A stretch of DNA of 64,000 nucleotides from Boswellia sacra (lineage: Eukaryota; Streptophyta; Magnoliopsida; Sapindales; Burseraceae). Below are positions 1 through 12,105 of this stretch, piece after piece. Location: NCBI GenBank assembly GCA_013180625.2, contig SNVD02016215.1, forward strand, positions 61,361 to 125,360, given 5' to 3'. Position 1 is the stretch's first letter. The number at the start of each line of letters is the position of its first letter. Below the pieces are notes generated by a model. The model was not told the origin of the DNA. It worked only from the letters and a program-made list of their open reading frames with translations, and searched no databases. The translations under genes and the position numbers were made by a program.

Positions 1-933
1 GACCCACTGAGCTCTAACCTCAATGACTCTACTAGAGATGTGACTAGAAGCCTTGGCATGTAAAGTCTTAAACTCTCATTTCAACAAACCCAGTTTTTGC
101 ATGACTCGAAACATAGGATCCCCGTCCACATGCGTAGACCACACTCTTTGAACAATCTCCAAGAAATCCTCTCGATCAGCCCAAAAGTTCAAAAACTTAA
201 AAGGCCTCGAGGTTTACCTATGTTGATTTCCAAACTTGATGACCATAGCACTGTGATCAGAAACATCCCGTGGAAGTATCTCAGAAGTTGTGTTTGGCCA
301 AGTCAAGAACCATGAAGCGCTGTAAAAACTCCAATCAAGAGTCCGAAGAATAGTATCCTTTCCCTGCCGCCCATTATGCCAAGTATACTGAAGCCCAAAG
401 GATGGTACCCTGATCAATGCTGCATCATGAACACACTGACCAAATTCATCCATATAACCATGCCAAGCCTGATCCCCTCCAACTCTATCTGACAAGCATA
501 AAATCGCATTAAAATCACCTAATGCCAACCATGGTAAGTCACCGAAACCCATGGACTGAGCTCTGAGAAAGTCCCATAATTGCCGACGAACACCTGGATC
601 ATTAGAACCATAAACAAAGATCAATCCAAAAGAAACCCCATCAGATAATCTAGTAGCCCGACAAACGATCCACTAAGGAGAAAGCTACAAATCACTCAAA
701 CTATACAAAGTAGGATCCCAACACACCAAAACTCTACAAGCAATGGACTCAGTGGCATTCGATAAGAACTTCCAAGAAGGACAAATATCCGAAACAACTG
801 AAGTAAGGTGTCGCTGATCAACTTTAGTCTCTAGAAGACCAATCAAACCTAAAGAAAACTTAGAAATTCAGTTTCTAACTGACCGCTGCGTAGAGAAGCC
901 ATTAAGGCCTCTAATATTCCAACTTCCTATCAT
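1..933 (-). pseudogene. LINE ORF2 5' part: endonuclease domain, broken and truncated by the window edge
   Basis: The frame opens at 933 with the typical ORF2 start (GSWNIRGLNG). Endonuclease/exonuclease/phosphatase hallmarks follow: the N of NIRGLN, the E of LLETKV near 830, GDFNAIL (about 505-525) and SDHS (about 240). The enzyme would nick target DNA to prime reverse transcription. There are in-frame stops shortly after the start (near 870) and two more near 660-690. The longest open piece is 624-214. Reverse transcriptase and the 3' tail are outside the window. The family assignment is firm; activity is not expected. Confidence 0.8.
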
Positions 934-968
934 AGGAAACTGGAAAAACTCATAATTCAATAAAGAAA

Positions 969-2252
969 TCATCTAAGGCGCTTGCCCCCTCTACACCCAT
1001 TGCCACCCTTTTTACTCGGAGCATTTTTATCTTTACCAACAGGAGGGATGTGATCAGACTCCAGTGTGGGCTTCAATATCTGATCCTGCTGTGCTTCAAT
1101 ATGAAATAGTGAATCCGAATCAGAATTAGGATCAGACTCAGAACCTGAACCATTGATTGTAACCTGGCCCATCTTACTAAAGATCTTAGTCATTGCATCT
1201 GAAGTAAAAGATCTAGCTGGTGTGGAATCAGTAGAATACCTTTACCCGTGTTGCGTATAACTGGAATTACATCAGCAGCAATAATTTGTTCTTTATTAGT
1301 CTCAATATGAACCGCTGTTGCAATAGCAGTTTCATCAGTGTTCTCCTTGCCTTTCAAGACGAGGGCTCTATCAGTAACTGGAGCCTCGACCTCTGTAGAA
1401 GCAGAGGGCACATCAGGTATAGGACAAGTATGGCCAAATAAACAACACTTGGAACAGCGCTTCGGTTTCCACTCATATTCTACTCTAATCTTGATAGGCT
1501 CAGAGGATAACTTGCATCGGATTTTAATATCATGCACTGGAGAATGCTCCGCATCTAACTCAACACAAACCCGAGCATAAGACAACCGGGTTTGCACATA
1601 AGTCATCTTGTCACATGAAAGGGGCCTCCCGACCATGCTAGAAATGTTGTTAAGAGGCCTGGTTGACCATAATGGAAAAGGCAGTCCATGCAGTCTAATC
1701 CAAACCGGAATCCTAGAAATCTGATTTTTATCAAAAGAGAAGTGTGGATTTTACTGCTGCAGGATAAAGTTCTTCCCGCCAAACATCCATGGCCCTCTCT
1801 CTAAAATATCATGGACCTCATCCTCGGTCCTAAAGCAAAAAATCAGAAAACCCGTTCCAGTGGAACGAACATCCTCCAATCTGCTAGTTTTCCAAGCACG
1901 CATGGCAATGGACCGTGCAGCATGAAAATGCATGTCATAGCCTGAAAAAAAAACCCACGATACAACGCAACCACTCGGATGCATCATCATCGATCAACTC
2001 ATCTGGCAATTCAAGAATAGAACCCAGAACCTTCTGGGTTACCGAGTCAAGACTGAATCTGGTTCTTGCCTCAATTACTCGGACCTTATCAGCCTAAGAG
2101 CCTTGAGTTTGAGGAAGTTTGCTCTTGGCATTGTTAGGTGGGGGAGGAGGTTGGTTGGTGGGGAAGGAGGTCTTAGTTAGTGGGCGTGATCGGTTGGTAT
2201 GATGTAGGGGTTGTGTTTGGTTGGTAGTGTTCGATGTGGGTTTGGTGGACAT
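969..2252 (-). pseudogene. LINE ORF1 (gag-like nucleic-acid-binding protein), broken
   Basis: A proline-, threonine- and asparagine-rich N-terminus begins at an ATG at 2252. An in-frame stop follows at 2094-2096, then a frameshift at a T run near 1940. A DUF4283-like segment (1990-1751) contains the motif RGPWMFGGKNFIL. The next piece (1636-1190) contains a zinc-knuckle-like cluster (CSKCCLFGHTC, about 1425-1465). A lysine-rich tail (1193-969) ends the ORF in another frame. DUF4283 plus zinc knuckle upstream of an endonuclease is the usual ORF1 of plant LINEs, which binds element RNA. At least three lesions make it non-coding. Confidence 0.7.
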
Positions 2253-3027
2253 GGTAGGAAATGTTGATTTGACAGGATAAGTAAAAATATAACAATTAAA
2301 TTCAAGTCGACACAATTCAATCCAGATAAAATTCCACAACAAAACTCAGCAATAATAGTACGTGAGTCAAAGGAATTAGAAGTGCAAACCAGTCACCGAA
2401 AACGGGCATGAAATAAAACTGATGAGAAATTCTCGTTCACGTCGCTCCTTAGATTTAATTATCCGCAAGGAATTTGGGAGTCATCCAAGAAGCAAATATG
2501 CATGTAATAGGCCGAGGAGCAACCTGGCAGGATCGATAAATAGTATCACCGGATGAACAGTATCGCTGCTGTCGTAAATAGTATTTTCGAAAATAAAAAT
2601 ACGATTTCCGGGAGAAATAATGGGAATTCGATGATACTGCAGAAGGGAAAGCTAATCGCCCTCTCTTGATCTACGCCCTTGTGGCGGAGGTGACGGTCCA
2701 CTCGCCGTCCAACAGAAAAGCGGCAATGAACAGTATATAAAAACTCTGTGAACGGGGCTGAAGACGGACGAAACAGGTTTTGGCGCTGAAGGAAGATTTT
2801 CAGATCAGGCCAAGACGAAGACGACCAAGCCGGCGGTGACTACTCACTCGTCGCTCTGCGGTAGTGAATAGTGAAAACTGATTCTCTTTTTCTGCAGATT
2901 TGAACGTTTTCCGGTCGAAATCTCGAAAGGCTTAAGAAGGAAAGTTTGATTAGCGTGCTTCGATTTACAATATGTGTAAATTTCAAAGCCTGACTCGCAA
3001 AATCGGTAGAATGAACAGTAATTCCGG

Positions 3028-3858
3028 TAGGGGTGGCAATTCGTGTTCGCGGGTCGTGTTCGTGTCGTGTTGAGCTGTGACACGATAAGAATTAACCCAA
3101 CACGAACACGACCCGTTTATTATTTGTGTCACTGTGACACGACACGAACACGACACGATTATTAAACGGGTAACACGACACGACACGCTAACACAAATAA
3201 TAAACGGGTCATAATCGTGTTAGATACGAACACGACCCGTTTAACACGATTAAGACACGTTTACATTATTGACACGATTATGACCCGTTAACACGATTAT
3301 GACCCGTTAACACGATTATGACACGGTACATAATTAGATTTCTAATTTTTGTTAAATGACAAAAATATCCTAAGTTTTAAAATTTATTAGGTTTTTAAAA
3401 TTCTGTTTTTATTTTAAAATTTGGTTACATATAGGGACTAAAATGTCTAAAAAGTTTAGTATTTTTAAATTTAATATGTAATCGTGTCAATATTCGTGTT
3501 AATCGTGTTATCGTGTCAATCGTGTATAATATGTATTCGTGTTACTCGTGTCATAATCGTGTTCGTGTCAATATTCGTGTTAATCGTGTCAATCGTGTAT
3601 AATATGTATTCGTGTTATTCGTGTTACTCGTGTCATAATCGTGTTCGTGTCATAATCGTGTTCGTGTTATAATCGTGTCGTGTCATAATCGTGTTCGCGT
3701 GTTGAAGACTCTCAACCCGAACACGACACAATTATTAAACGGGTTGAAATCTTCGACACGAACACGACACGAACACGAATATGCCAAAACCCAAACCCGC
3801 TTAAACCCGTGTCGTGTCAAGTCGTGTTCGCGTGTCGTGTCGAAAATTGCCACCCCTA
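3028..3858. mobile_element. hAT-type non-autonomous element (family 1, copy A)
   Basis: The ends are inverted repeats: TAGGGGTGGCAAT at 3028 and ATTGCCACCCCTA ending at 3858. They are flanked by 8-bp near-identical duplications (aattccgg at 3020-3027, atttccgg at 3859-3866). Eight-bp duplications and TAGGG ends are hAT hallmarks. The 831-bp interior has no transposase. It is built from short CGTGT/ACACG words on both strands, with units such as 'cacgattatgacccgtta' repeated (3180-3320) and 'tcgtgtcaatcgtgtataat' repeated (3490-3620). The short open frames inside are products of this repetition. A shorter sibling lies at 49320-49832. Confidence 0.8.
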
Positions 3859-3929
3859 ATTTCCGGCGGTGTCATTTGAGAGCATGAAAAATACTATTCA
3901 TGGACAGTTCCGACGGTTAGTGAAAAGAT

Positions 3930-4143
3930 TTTCTTTTTTTTTGTAACCGAGGTGTCCGGGCCAGCTTACGCGCACCACGACTAATTTTCGGAGGAGACTA
4001 GCGCAACCACAACCCACTGTCACGGTCTCTCACTTAAATCATGGAGGAGGCCATTGTGGAGACTCGAACCTAGGACTTCACCATTAGTGCTGTACCAACT
4101 CCACTCTGGCCCGCTTCACCACTTGAACCAACCTATTGTGGGT
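3930..4143 (-). mobile_element. tRNA-derived SINE
   Basis: A 214-bp segment is flanked by a perfect 15-bp direct duplication (ggttagtgaaaagat at 3915-3929 and 4144-4158). On the minus strand it begins with a tRNA-like head: an A-box-like stretch GGTTCAAGTGGTGAAG (about 4105-4120) and a B box GGTTCGAGTCTC (about 4057-4068). It ends in an A-rich tail, seen as a T run at 3930-3942 on the plus strand. Pol III promoter boxes, an A tail and a long target duplication together define a SINE mobilised by LINE machinery. The exact family was not identified. Confidence 0.8.
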
Positions 4144-4158
4144 GGTTAGTGAAAAGAT

Positions 4159-4576
4159 GAGAATTCCTTAATTCATAATTGGTCCATAACATACACATGC
4201 ATGCATGTCACGTCACACTTAACAAAATCATTTTACTAGATTTATAATATCGATACATTAAAATATTAATGACTTAGTAACTAACATAAGTCCACACATA
4301 AGCTCTAAAATATTTGACACTAGTCCCAATTAATTCGTCTATAATGTATCGCAGTTTAGATAAGAGTCATTTTGCCTTGTACATACAGGTAGCACCATAC
4401 AAAAAGATTACGCAGAGTTAAACTTCATAAACACAATCCCAAAGTCAGCTTCACGAAAGATCTTGAGGAGAGAGTTCATCAAAAAAGTTCGTCCACGATG
4501 TAGGATACAAAGTGGCACTGAGATAATACTCATATACGAAAGAATTTGTGATTGTATTAATTAATGCAAAAACATG
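4159..4576. other. Gene-free AT-rich spacer
   Basis: No open frame, RNA gene or repeat that I recognise is present. The first few bases may still belong to the LINE leader interrupted by the SINE. Confidence 0.4.
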
Positions 4577-4895
4577 TTAGAGTTATGGGAGGTTTATATT
4601 CTAAAATGTTTAAATTATAAAGTTTGATGTATGGAACAAGTGTGTGTCTCTTACAAGAGATATGCTTAAATTCAAATATAACATTGTAGGGAAATAAACA
4701 TAACTTAGAGAGTGCTTATGTCTCTTACAATATTTATGGTTATGTCTCTTGGGTACTATAAATAAGACTTCATATATCAAACTCCTTTTTTATCCTATAT
4801 CGTTGTGTAATCAACTAATCATATATGAATCTAATAACGTAGTGGCATTGTGTAGTATTTGCATTTTCTTCAACGTTATCAAAGCCACGTTACAT
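4577..4895 (+). mobile_element. Probable copia LTR remnant with a decayed primer-binding site
   Basis: The segment begins TGTTAGAG, contains a TATA-like stretch followed by a leader (tactataaataagac, about 4755-4770), and ends before 'gttatcaaagcca' (about 4878-4890). That last string resembles a degraded copy of the copia primer-binding sequence TGGTATCAGAGC. No second LTR or coding part is visible, so this is at best a solo or truncated remnant. Confidence 0.35.
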
Positions 4896-5348
4896 AAAAA
4901 TACTAGATTTTCAATATTAAGCAAATAGGCAAATTATCATCTTTCAAGCAATTCTAAATGTAGCGACATGGTCAACAAATCACACTGGCTTTGTGCTTTA
5001 CAAACTGATCATACCCTTATTCATATAAAATTGGTATCTTTATCAAATTTTATTAATTGATATCTTTCCCAAATATGCGTGATGCTATTTGAGTCCTACC
5101 TATGAAATAAAGAGCCCCCATTTCTTTTTAAGTGAGGGTGAAATTGTTATGTTAAAATTTATATCTTCATCTTAATTTGACATTTAACTTTAAAAATTTA
5201 TTAAAAATATCTAGTTGAAAAATTTAAAGATGAGTTGAAAATAGATTAATGATTTAGCATTTGTAAATCTTATATAATTTTATAAAAATTATCATCAAAT
5301 ATCTATTTATTTCAAATAAAATCTATTAATTTTATAATCAATATTTAC

Positions 5349-5734
5349 TGATATGGCCAAATAAAAATTGGGCCTTAATTAATCTAATACATATCCAATA
5401 AGCCCATCTCTGAAGCCTATTATTTGGGTTCATTGTCTGGGTCCCACAGTGACCTCTCTTGATCTTCGTTTTAGGTATGCAAATTTCTCTAAAACCCACT
5501 CTCTGTGTGAATTCTTTCCTCCCCAGAGCTTCTCTCTCTAGAAAGCTCACTTTAGAGAATGTTGCGTCAAAAACTGACTTGAGCATCAAAGAGGTTTCTC
5601 GCCAGCACTACCATTGACGCCCTTAACCATTTTTTGTGTTTTCAGGACCTTAACCCAACAATTCGCTCAAGGCCTAACCTGCTTTTTTATGCGTGCAAAA
5701 ATTGTGCATCAACAATTGGTGTCATCTGTGGAAA
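5349..5734 (+). mobile_element. Probable gypsy LTR remnant with primer-binding site
   Basis: The sequence from about 5349 (tgatatggcc) to 5715 has the look of a plant gypsy LTR, including 'ctgacttgagcatc' near 5575. It is followed directly by TTGGTGTCATCTGTGGAAA (5716-5734), a diverged form of the primer-binding sequence common in Tat/Athila-type gypsy elements (TTGGTGCCGTCTGTGGGAA type). No gag or pol follows and no second LTR is seen. The left boundary is approximate. Confidence 0.45.
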
Positions 5735-6429
5735 TATCCATACCGACACTCCATCCCGGCATGCCATAACCCAACCCATGGGGCGATGTTGACTCGAAAT
5801 TAGGGACAGTGACTTTGTCCCACCTCTGTTGTGTATTGGATTAGCTTGTGGCTTCCAAGAGGAGGGGTTACTCTCTTTCCCCAATGAGGGCATTTTTCAG
5901 TATAAAATTGTGTAGGCTCTAGCTCAAAGTGGGCAATACCTCATAAGGACACAAGCCTATAAAATCTATGCATCAACATTTTCATAATCAAGTCAGAGAT
6001 TTGGGCAAGATGATTGACAAAGATTCTTGTCAAGTACTTGGTTCATCTTCTAATAGAGCTAGCTTTAAATTATTCTTTGATTTGCAAGTATTATATTGGC
6101 ATGTAAAGGAAAGGACGAACTACTCCCCTATTTGTGAAAAAGAAGCCAAAAAAATTATTGTTAAAAGTATCTTCTGCCTAGATAAATGGTTAATCACCCA
6201 TTATATTTCTGAAATTTGTATTTTTAGAATACAACTTGACTAGATGATACCATCTGTGATGGAAGAACTCATTGTCTTCAATGAATGTTTGGTGTTTTTT
6301 TTTTTTTTTATAAATTGGTGGTATGAATTTTTTTTTTTTTGAATGGTGGTAAGAAGCTATGCAATTATAGAGTTTGGGGTAGTTGATTAATAGATACGAA
6401 AGTCTTTGAGAACACTAGGATAAAATAAT
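5735..6429. other. Unassigned spacer after the gypsy remnant
   Basis: A 91-codon open frame lies at 5968-6243 (+) but shows no recognisable domain. It may be internal gypsy sequence. Two T-runs occur near 6295-6345. I see no gene I would support. Confidence 0.3.
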
Positions 6430-6754
6430 GGGAAAATGTTGTAAACCACGTATACGTTTTGGCTTAATTTTACCCAAAAACATCTTTTATATTTTTGTAC
6501 AAGCGTTGTCCCCAGCTTTTGAAAAATTCATTATAGACCACCCTTTTGTTAGTTTAGTCGTTAGATGACATCATTTTTTCATTCAAAACCTCAATAATTG
6601 CCAAAATACCCTTAACCTAACTTTGTAAAAAGCATGTACATAAATAAGATATACAATTAAAGGTGAAAAACTATTTTACCCCTAGCTAAATAAAAAATGA
6701 ACCAATTTAGACTAACTGACAAGTGTAATATAAGAATTTCAGAAGAAATCTAAA

Positions 6755-6885
6755 AGGAAATTGAAAAAATAGACACTATTAGGGGCCTGTAGTGAAATAT
6801 GAACACATCTTGAATTATTTTGATGCCATAGACACTTCCTTCATACAATGACCAAAATACCCCTTAAAAATTAAATTTATTACAA
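6755..6885 (+). repeat. MULE left terminal inverted repeat
   Basis: Pairs with 20925-21047. Shared blocks in order: TTGAAAAAA, TAGACA, ATTAGGGGCCT, TAGTGAA, ACACATC, GCCATAGACACTT, CTTCATA, AAAATACCC. The many mismatches imply an old insertion. Confidence 0.8.
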
Positions 6886-7369
6886 AACTCTTCATTTCCC
6901 TCTTTTTCCATACCGTCTGTTGTTGTCCAGCCTTCTACACCACTCGACACCGTCCGAAACGCAGCAAGACGAATCCGACATGACAATCCTTTAGGATACA
7001 AGCAAGAGGACGTAAAGAGAAGCAAGAACCGACACTCGGGTAAGTTACTTCATCGTTTTTTTTGCTATTTTTTATTTTTTGGTTGTTTTTTGGATTGTTT
7101 GAAGTGATATGCGTTATGAAGAATGAAAATGACGTTTAGATTAGGCATAATCCGAAGGAATAAAGATATATATACGAAATTAGACATTTGAATTTCTTGG
7201 GGTTTTGGGCTAGATTTTAGGGATTTTGAATTTAGGATTTGAGTTTCGGATCAATTTTTGTACTTATTCTGTGTTTATGGGGCTAAATGAACTGTTATTA
7301 GGTTGATTCTATGGTTTGATGTGTATGAAAATGGTAGAAATTGATGCTTTTTGTTGCGACGAAGACGAA

Positions 7370-7860
7370 GACGATGACGAGTGTCGATTTTAGACTCGAT
7401 ACTCGACATAACGTGTCGAGTCCTGTCAGATGCACCAACCGACAATCATCATCAGGACATTTTCGTAGACATCGAGTGTCATTTTCATAGAAATCGACAT
7501 CACGATGTCTCAAACCATGTCTCAGACACTCGACATAGCTGTAATTGGGAATGTTGAGTGTTGGTTTTATATAAAATGACCTGATGGCGAGTATCGGTTC
7601 GTGCATCCGATAGGACTTGACACGTTTTTCAGACGAACCAATTTTCACTTTCATTGAGTGTCGATTTCAGTGTCGATTTTTTTGACCAACCGACATTCGA
7701 TGAAAGTGAAAACAATTGTATCGAGTGTCGAATACATCAATCAAAGAGTTTTACAATGTCAGATTCTGAATCTGACACTAGACTAGGCCGACAACCGACA
7801 TAGTTGTATTGTCGGATGTCCGACCTAGCGTATGTCAGATGAAGGAATTTGACAAAAGTT
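7370..7860. repeat. Left subterminal cluster of TGTCGAG/CTCGACA words
   Basis: About 500 bp are crowded with CTCGACA, TGTCGAG, GAGTGTCG, CCGACA and related words on both strands (for example near 7380, 7400, 7415, 7470, 7530, 7665, 7720). The same words cluster inside the right end (20325-20545). Paired subterminal motif clusters are typical transposase-binding regions in DNA transposons. That role is inferred. Confidence 0.6.
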
Positions 7861-10800
7861 TCATCAATTTTTGTTATTGAGCACGTCGTGTTCTCTCTAG
7901 TTTTATCGAGCATTTTGACAATTTGGTTGTTTTAGTTTTGTTTTTTGCCTTTTTCCATGAAATTTAATAATAACGGACTTTTTTTTTGCAAGTTGAAGCA
8001 AATGTCAAATTAATTTGGATTGTCATTCACCCTTAAGACACCGTATGATGAGCACTACCATGCGGTTATCATAAATTTAACAAGTTTGGACTGTATAGAA
8101 TGGATTCGTGCGATAGTAAGTGAGAGGCAACGAAACATGTTTTGTAATACATGTTTTGGGTTTGTCCTAGACATTCGGGAGTTGTCCTTTCCGTCTTAGT
8201 TGATGCACAATGTGCTTCAGTGGGAGGTTAACACAGTGGGGTACGATGACGAGATGTGGTTCCTTATTGAAGGTAAAAATATGGCGTTTGAACTACAATG
8301 TAGTTAAATAATTTTATTTCTTAGCATTTGATGGTTGTAGTTAAGTTTTTTATTACCATTATTGACATCTTATGTTTTTTTTCCTTCTTTCCAGGAAGAC
8401 TGATTTGTTTTTCTGCCCACAAGTTCGGTTTAGTCATCGGTTTGAGATTTGCTACCACCATGCCACCAATACTGAATGTCTTGAATTTGTGCCCTTTGTT
8501 GGATACCTATTTCAAGGGTAAGGACATGGAGCTCATGGATTTCTATCTGAGACTTCGTGCAATAAATGTGTCAGCTGTGCCAGACGAGGATGTTGTAAAG
8601 CTAGCCTTGTGCTACGTGCTGAAGCATTTTTTTATGGGATAGGATCAACGTCGACATGTCTCCCTTGCGTGGTTGAATTTTTTCAACACATTGGATAATT
8701 TTAACAATTATTCATGGGGTTTAGTGTCTTTTGATAAGACACTTAAAGGAATGAAAAACGCTTTGGATGGGAGGTTACAAAGGTATAAGAAGCGAGCCGA
8801 AGCCAAGAAGATTAAGACGACGGGGAAATGGAAGCACCTAGAGAGATATAACTTAGAAGGGTGCCCCTACGCTATTCAGGTACATACTGAAAAACAAATA
8901 TGTTGACGTGTTTATTAGTTTCTTTGAGGTACAAATTTAAATACATAGTGTCACTAGAAAACCCTTATGTTATGAAGGTTTGGTTGTACGAGGTCATGCT
9001 GTACATTGGTGCGATATATGGGCAAGTGGGCAAGGACTTTGAGAGGAGGATATCGCTCTTGTTGAAGTGGGAGACAAAAAAGACCCCGTCAGAGGACATC
9101 GTCAAACGCGATGTTCTGTTGGTTAAAGGCAGATATGTAAGGTTCCCTTTTTTTTTTTTTTTGCCTATTTTTGATCACAGCGAAGTAATGTTTAATTTGA
9201 TGGCTTATTTGTTGATGCAGGCTCGTCCACTCATCATTTTTGAGCCATCTGAGGCGGAGCAGATGACATATTGGTAAATTAGGCTTGCTGCAGTAGTTGT
9301 TATCTAGAGAGGTGCACATGTAGCATGGGCGACATCTGTGGATACTCCTATATTGTCCGATTAGAGGATTGAGCCACTTCCGACAGGGGATCCATTAGCT
9401 CCATCTCCTGCTGGTCAGAGTTCTCCAATTAGAGTGAGGTAGGGCCAGTCAAAGACACAGCCAATCCTACAGATGAACCTGTGCGATCTCCATCACCTAC
9501 TTCCCCTGTTAGTCCTACACCTCTAACATTCGAGAATCACGGTCATGAGGATCCATCTAAAACTCATCCCGTTGGACATAGTTTTGTTGATAGACCTGAT
9601 GTGTGGCCAAACATAGACACAGCCAGTCCCTCCATCAATCCTATGCCTACCACAATCGACAGCTATGGTCTTGCAGGCGATTTGATTCCTCCTTCGGGTG
9701 TCGCGCCCACCTACCGTGACACTTACCCTCCTGTACACGATGTCCCTTCAAGCTCGAAGGTAAGTATTGAGAATTTACGTTCGTATACTTATCCGTTTAC
9801 ATTACTGGTTGGTTGGTTTGCCATGGTGATCGTGAATAATGTTATACAGGCATAACCGTTCCATGATGGGTTCGAGAGCACAATTCTATGTGAGCTTGTA
9901 GGAATCCGAGAGGAAATCACAATGTTACGGGCGGAGAACAAGGACATGCGGGAGGAGATAGTTCTTCTAAGTGAGGTTGTTGTTCTATTGGGTGGCCATT
10001 TTGGATACACTGCCACCGTACGTTGCACAAGTTAGTACACGAATTTAGTGTTTTCCATGATGTCACACTGCTTAACCTGACATTATGGTTTAATTTAATA
10101 CAGGATTCGGATGGAGGTTCGAGCGATGACGGTGAAGTTCAGGAGCCAACAGAACCTGAACCCATGGACACGAGTGTTCGTGCCGCCAATGCTCCTCCCA
10201 CGAGATTCGTTTTGCTCTGAGGTCACCGTCTATTTCTAGAAAAGCATAAACAAAGCCCCTTTGTCAATCCATTAAGTAGAAATAGGGCGACTGTTGAGCC
10301 ACAGGAGAAAGCCTCTGACAATCAGCACGTATAGCCAAAAGCCTCGGTTGTTCAGGTCGTAGAGAGACCAGATATTCAGCCCCCCGAGCAGCCCACTGTA
10401 CATCCTGGCGAGACCGCGACACAGGATTCAGTCATTATATCCCGTAGCGACCTATGGACTCGGGTTCCACTATTTGACCCACGTGCCCCCATACTGCCTA
10501 TTGATTGCATAAGCTTTGATGCATGGAAGGAGGAGAAGAAGGGTGATATTGATTTGAGCATCTGCATCGTTGGTCGTAAGTTCTTCAAGACGTTGATGAC
10601 GCCGTCAGAATGGCTAGCATTTGAGGTTTGTTTCACTCCTTTTCGTCTCCTCCAATATCACCATTTACAATTGCAATATTTATTGACTACTATTACTATA
10701 TGCAGCATATGGATAGCTACTTGTGGATTTTACGTTGTAGAGCTCACGATATGGGCACAACTGGTGTCCATAGGTCTGCTTTCCTGGATACCACTTTCTG

Positions 10801-11984
10801 GGTAGGTATTTGCTAAACATCTGAATTTATAGTTAATTTCAGATTCCTTCAATGTGCTAACTGTACTCATGAAATTGCAGTTAAAAGTGAAGTCGTTGTG
10901 GACACTGTACTCGGACAGACTAGATGAGATTAACTGGGTGAACGAGGCTGATATGGTCTAGTTTGTCATGGGGGAGATGCCCCTCGTTGGATAACCATGG
11001 GTTGATTTCGACAGAATGAGTACATTTATATTCAACGTGTTAGTATGTGCTATTTTATTTGAAATGTTGTCATTGATTTTCATGTTCTCAATTTCCTTTT
11101 CAACTCTATGTCCTTGTTAACATCGGAGACAAGTATTAGGTGGTAGCTGAGGTGGATTTGAATCGTCATGTCGTAGTCATATATTACTCATATATGGCAT
11201 ACAATTCCACCGAAACAGTCAGAAATGTAGTCCGGTGCCTGACGGAGTTGATACCCTGTATGATGTTAATGGATGTTTACGGTCTTCTTGACACTACAAG
11301 AAAATGAACCTTTTATGGCGGGCCAAAACCGCGGTAAAAAGTCTTTCACGGCGGTCTAACGGCAGTTTAAGCCCGTCGTATAAAGTGGCGACGTAAAAGA
11401 TATTTTGACCTTTTACCGCGGTTTTGACCCACCGAAAAGACTATTTACTGCGGTCTGAAGGCCCGCTGTAAATGTTTGTGGTCCTACCTACTGAATCTTT
11501 TACGACGATTTTGTTGCCCGCCGTAAATTTTAGAAGCCATGTGAATGTTTGCTTTATGTAGGGCCGTATAAGCGTAGCCATCCTGAAACCATGTGAAGCC
11601 AACTTCGTTCATATGAAGCCATAAGCTTAGCTGGAGCCATGAATTTGTTTCATTTTGTGTAAGCCATGTGAGTGTTTATTTTAATCCTTGTCTATGATAG
11701 TGCCTAGGTGTAACGAAGTTGTTGGTATGCCTTAGTGGCCACTTTAAATAATGAGAAAAATTGTAATGCATGGCAGTCTTGTTTTGGATGCGCATGAAGT
11801 GTCACCTTCGTGAAGAGTTCTTTAAGAACTCATGTTAAGTTCTGAAGAAGCTTACAGCTTCTTCTTGATTCAAGGTTGGTTGTTTATTGTCTCTTCTCCA
11901 CTATAAAATTTCGTCATAGTACTTTTCTGCCCGTGCTTAGTCTTTCTTTCCACCTCACACCCCGCGCCAAATCCAACAGTGTCA

Positions 11985-12105
11985 TAACTATAAAGAACAG
12001 CGGCATAGCTATTAGTATCATAACTACGAAGAACAGTAGCATAGCTATTACTATCATAATCATAACTACAAATTAAGAATAGTAGCATAGCGATTAGTAT
12101 CCCAT
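11985..12105. repeat. Imperfect tandem repeat inside the CACTA element
   Basis: Three units of about 36-45 bp share 'cataactac.aagaacag.agcatagctatta.tat' with small indels. Confidence 0.7.

Larger units (their letters stand above)
1..3027 (-). mobile_element. L1-type LINE retrotransposon, degenerate, continuing beyond the left edge
   Basis: Reading on the minus strand, the order is a 5' leader (about 3027 to 2253), an ORF1 relic with a DUF4283-like domain and zinc knuckle (2252-969), then the start of ORF2 with an apurinic-type endonuclease domain (933-1). This is the standard order of plant L1 LINEs. Reverse transcriptase would lie beyond position 1. The leader is relatively GC-rich and repeats phrases such as 'gaacagtat'. 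Similar phrasing continues after the hAT insertion up to about 3914, so the original 5' end is probably near 3914-4165. Both ORFs are broken. The 5' limit is inferred, not proven. Confidence 0.8.

Noticed and set aside
3484..3887. Open frames of 62-70 codons rich in Ser, Val, Ile, Cys and Arg
   Set aside because: They are translations of the CGTGT-word repeats of the hAT mini-element and have no independent coding signal.
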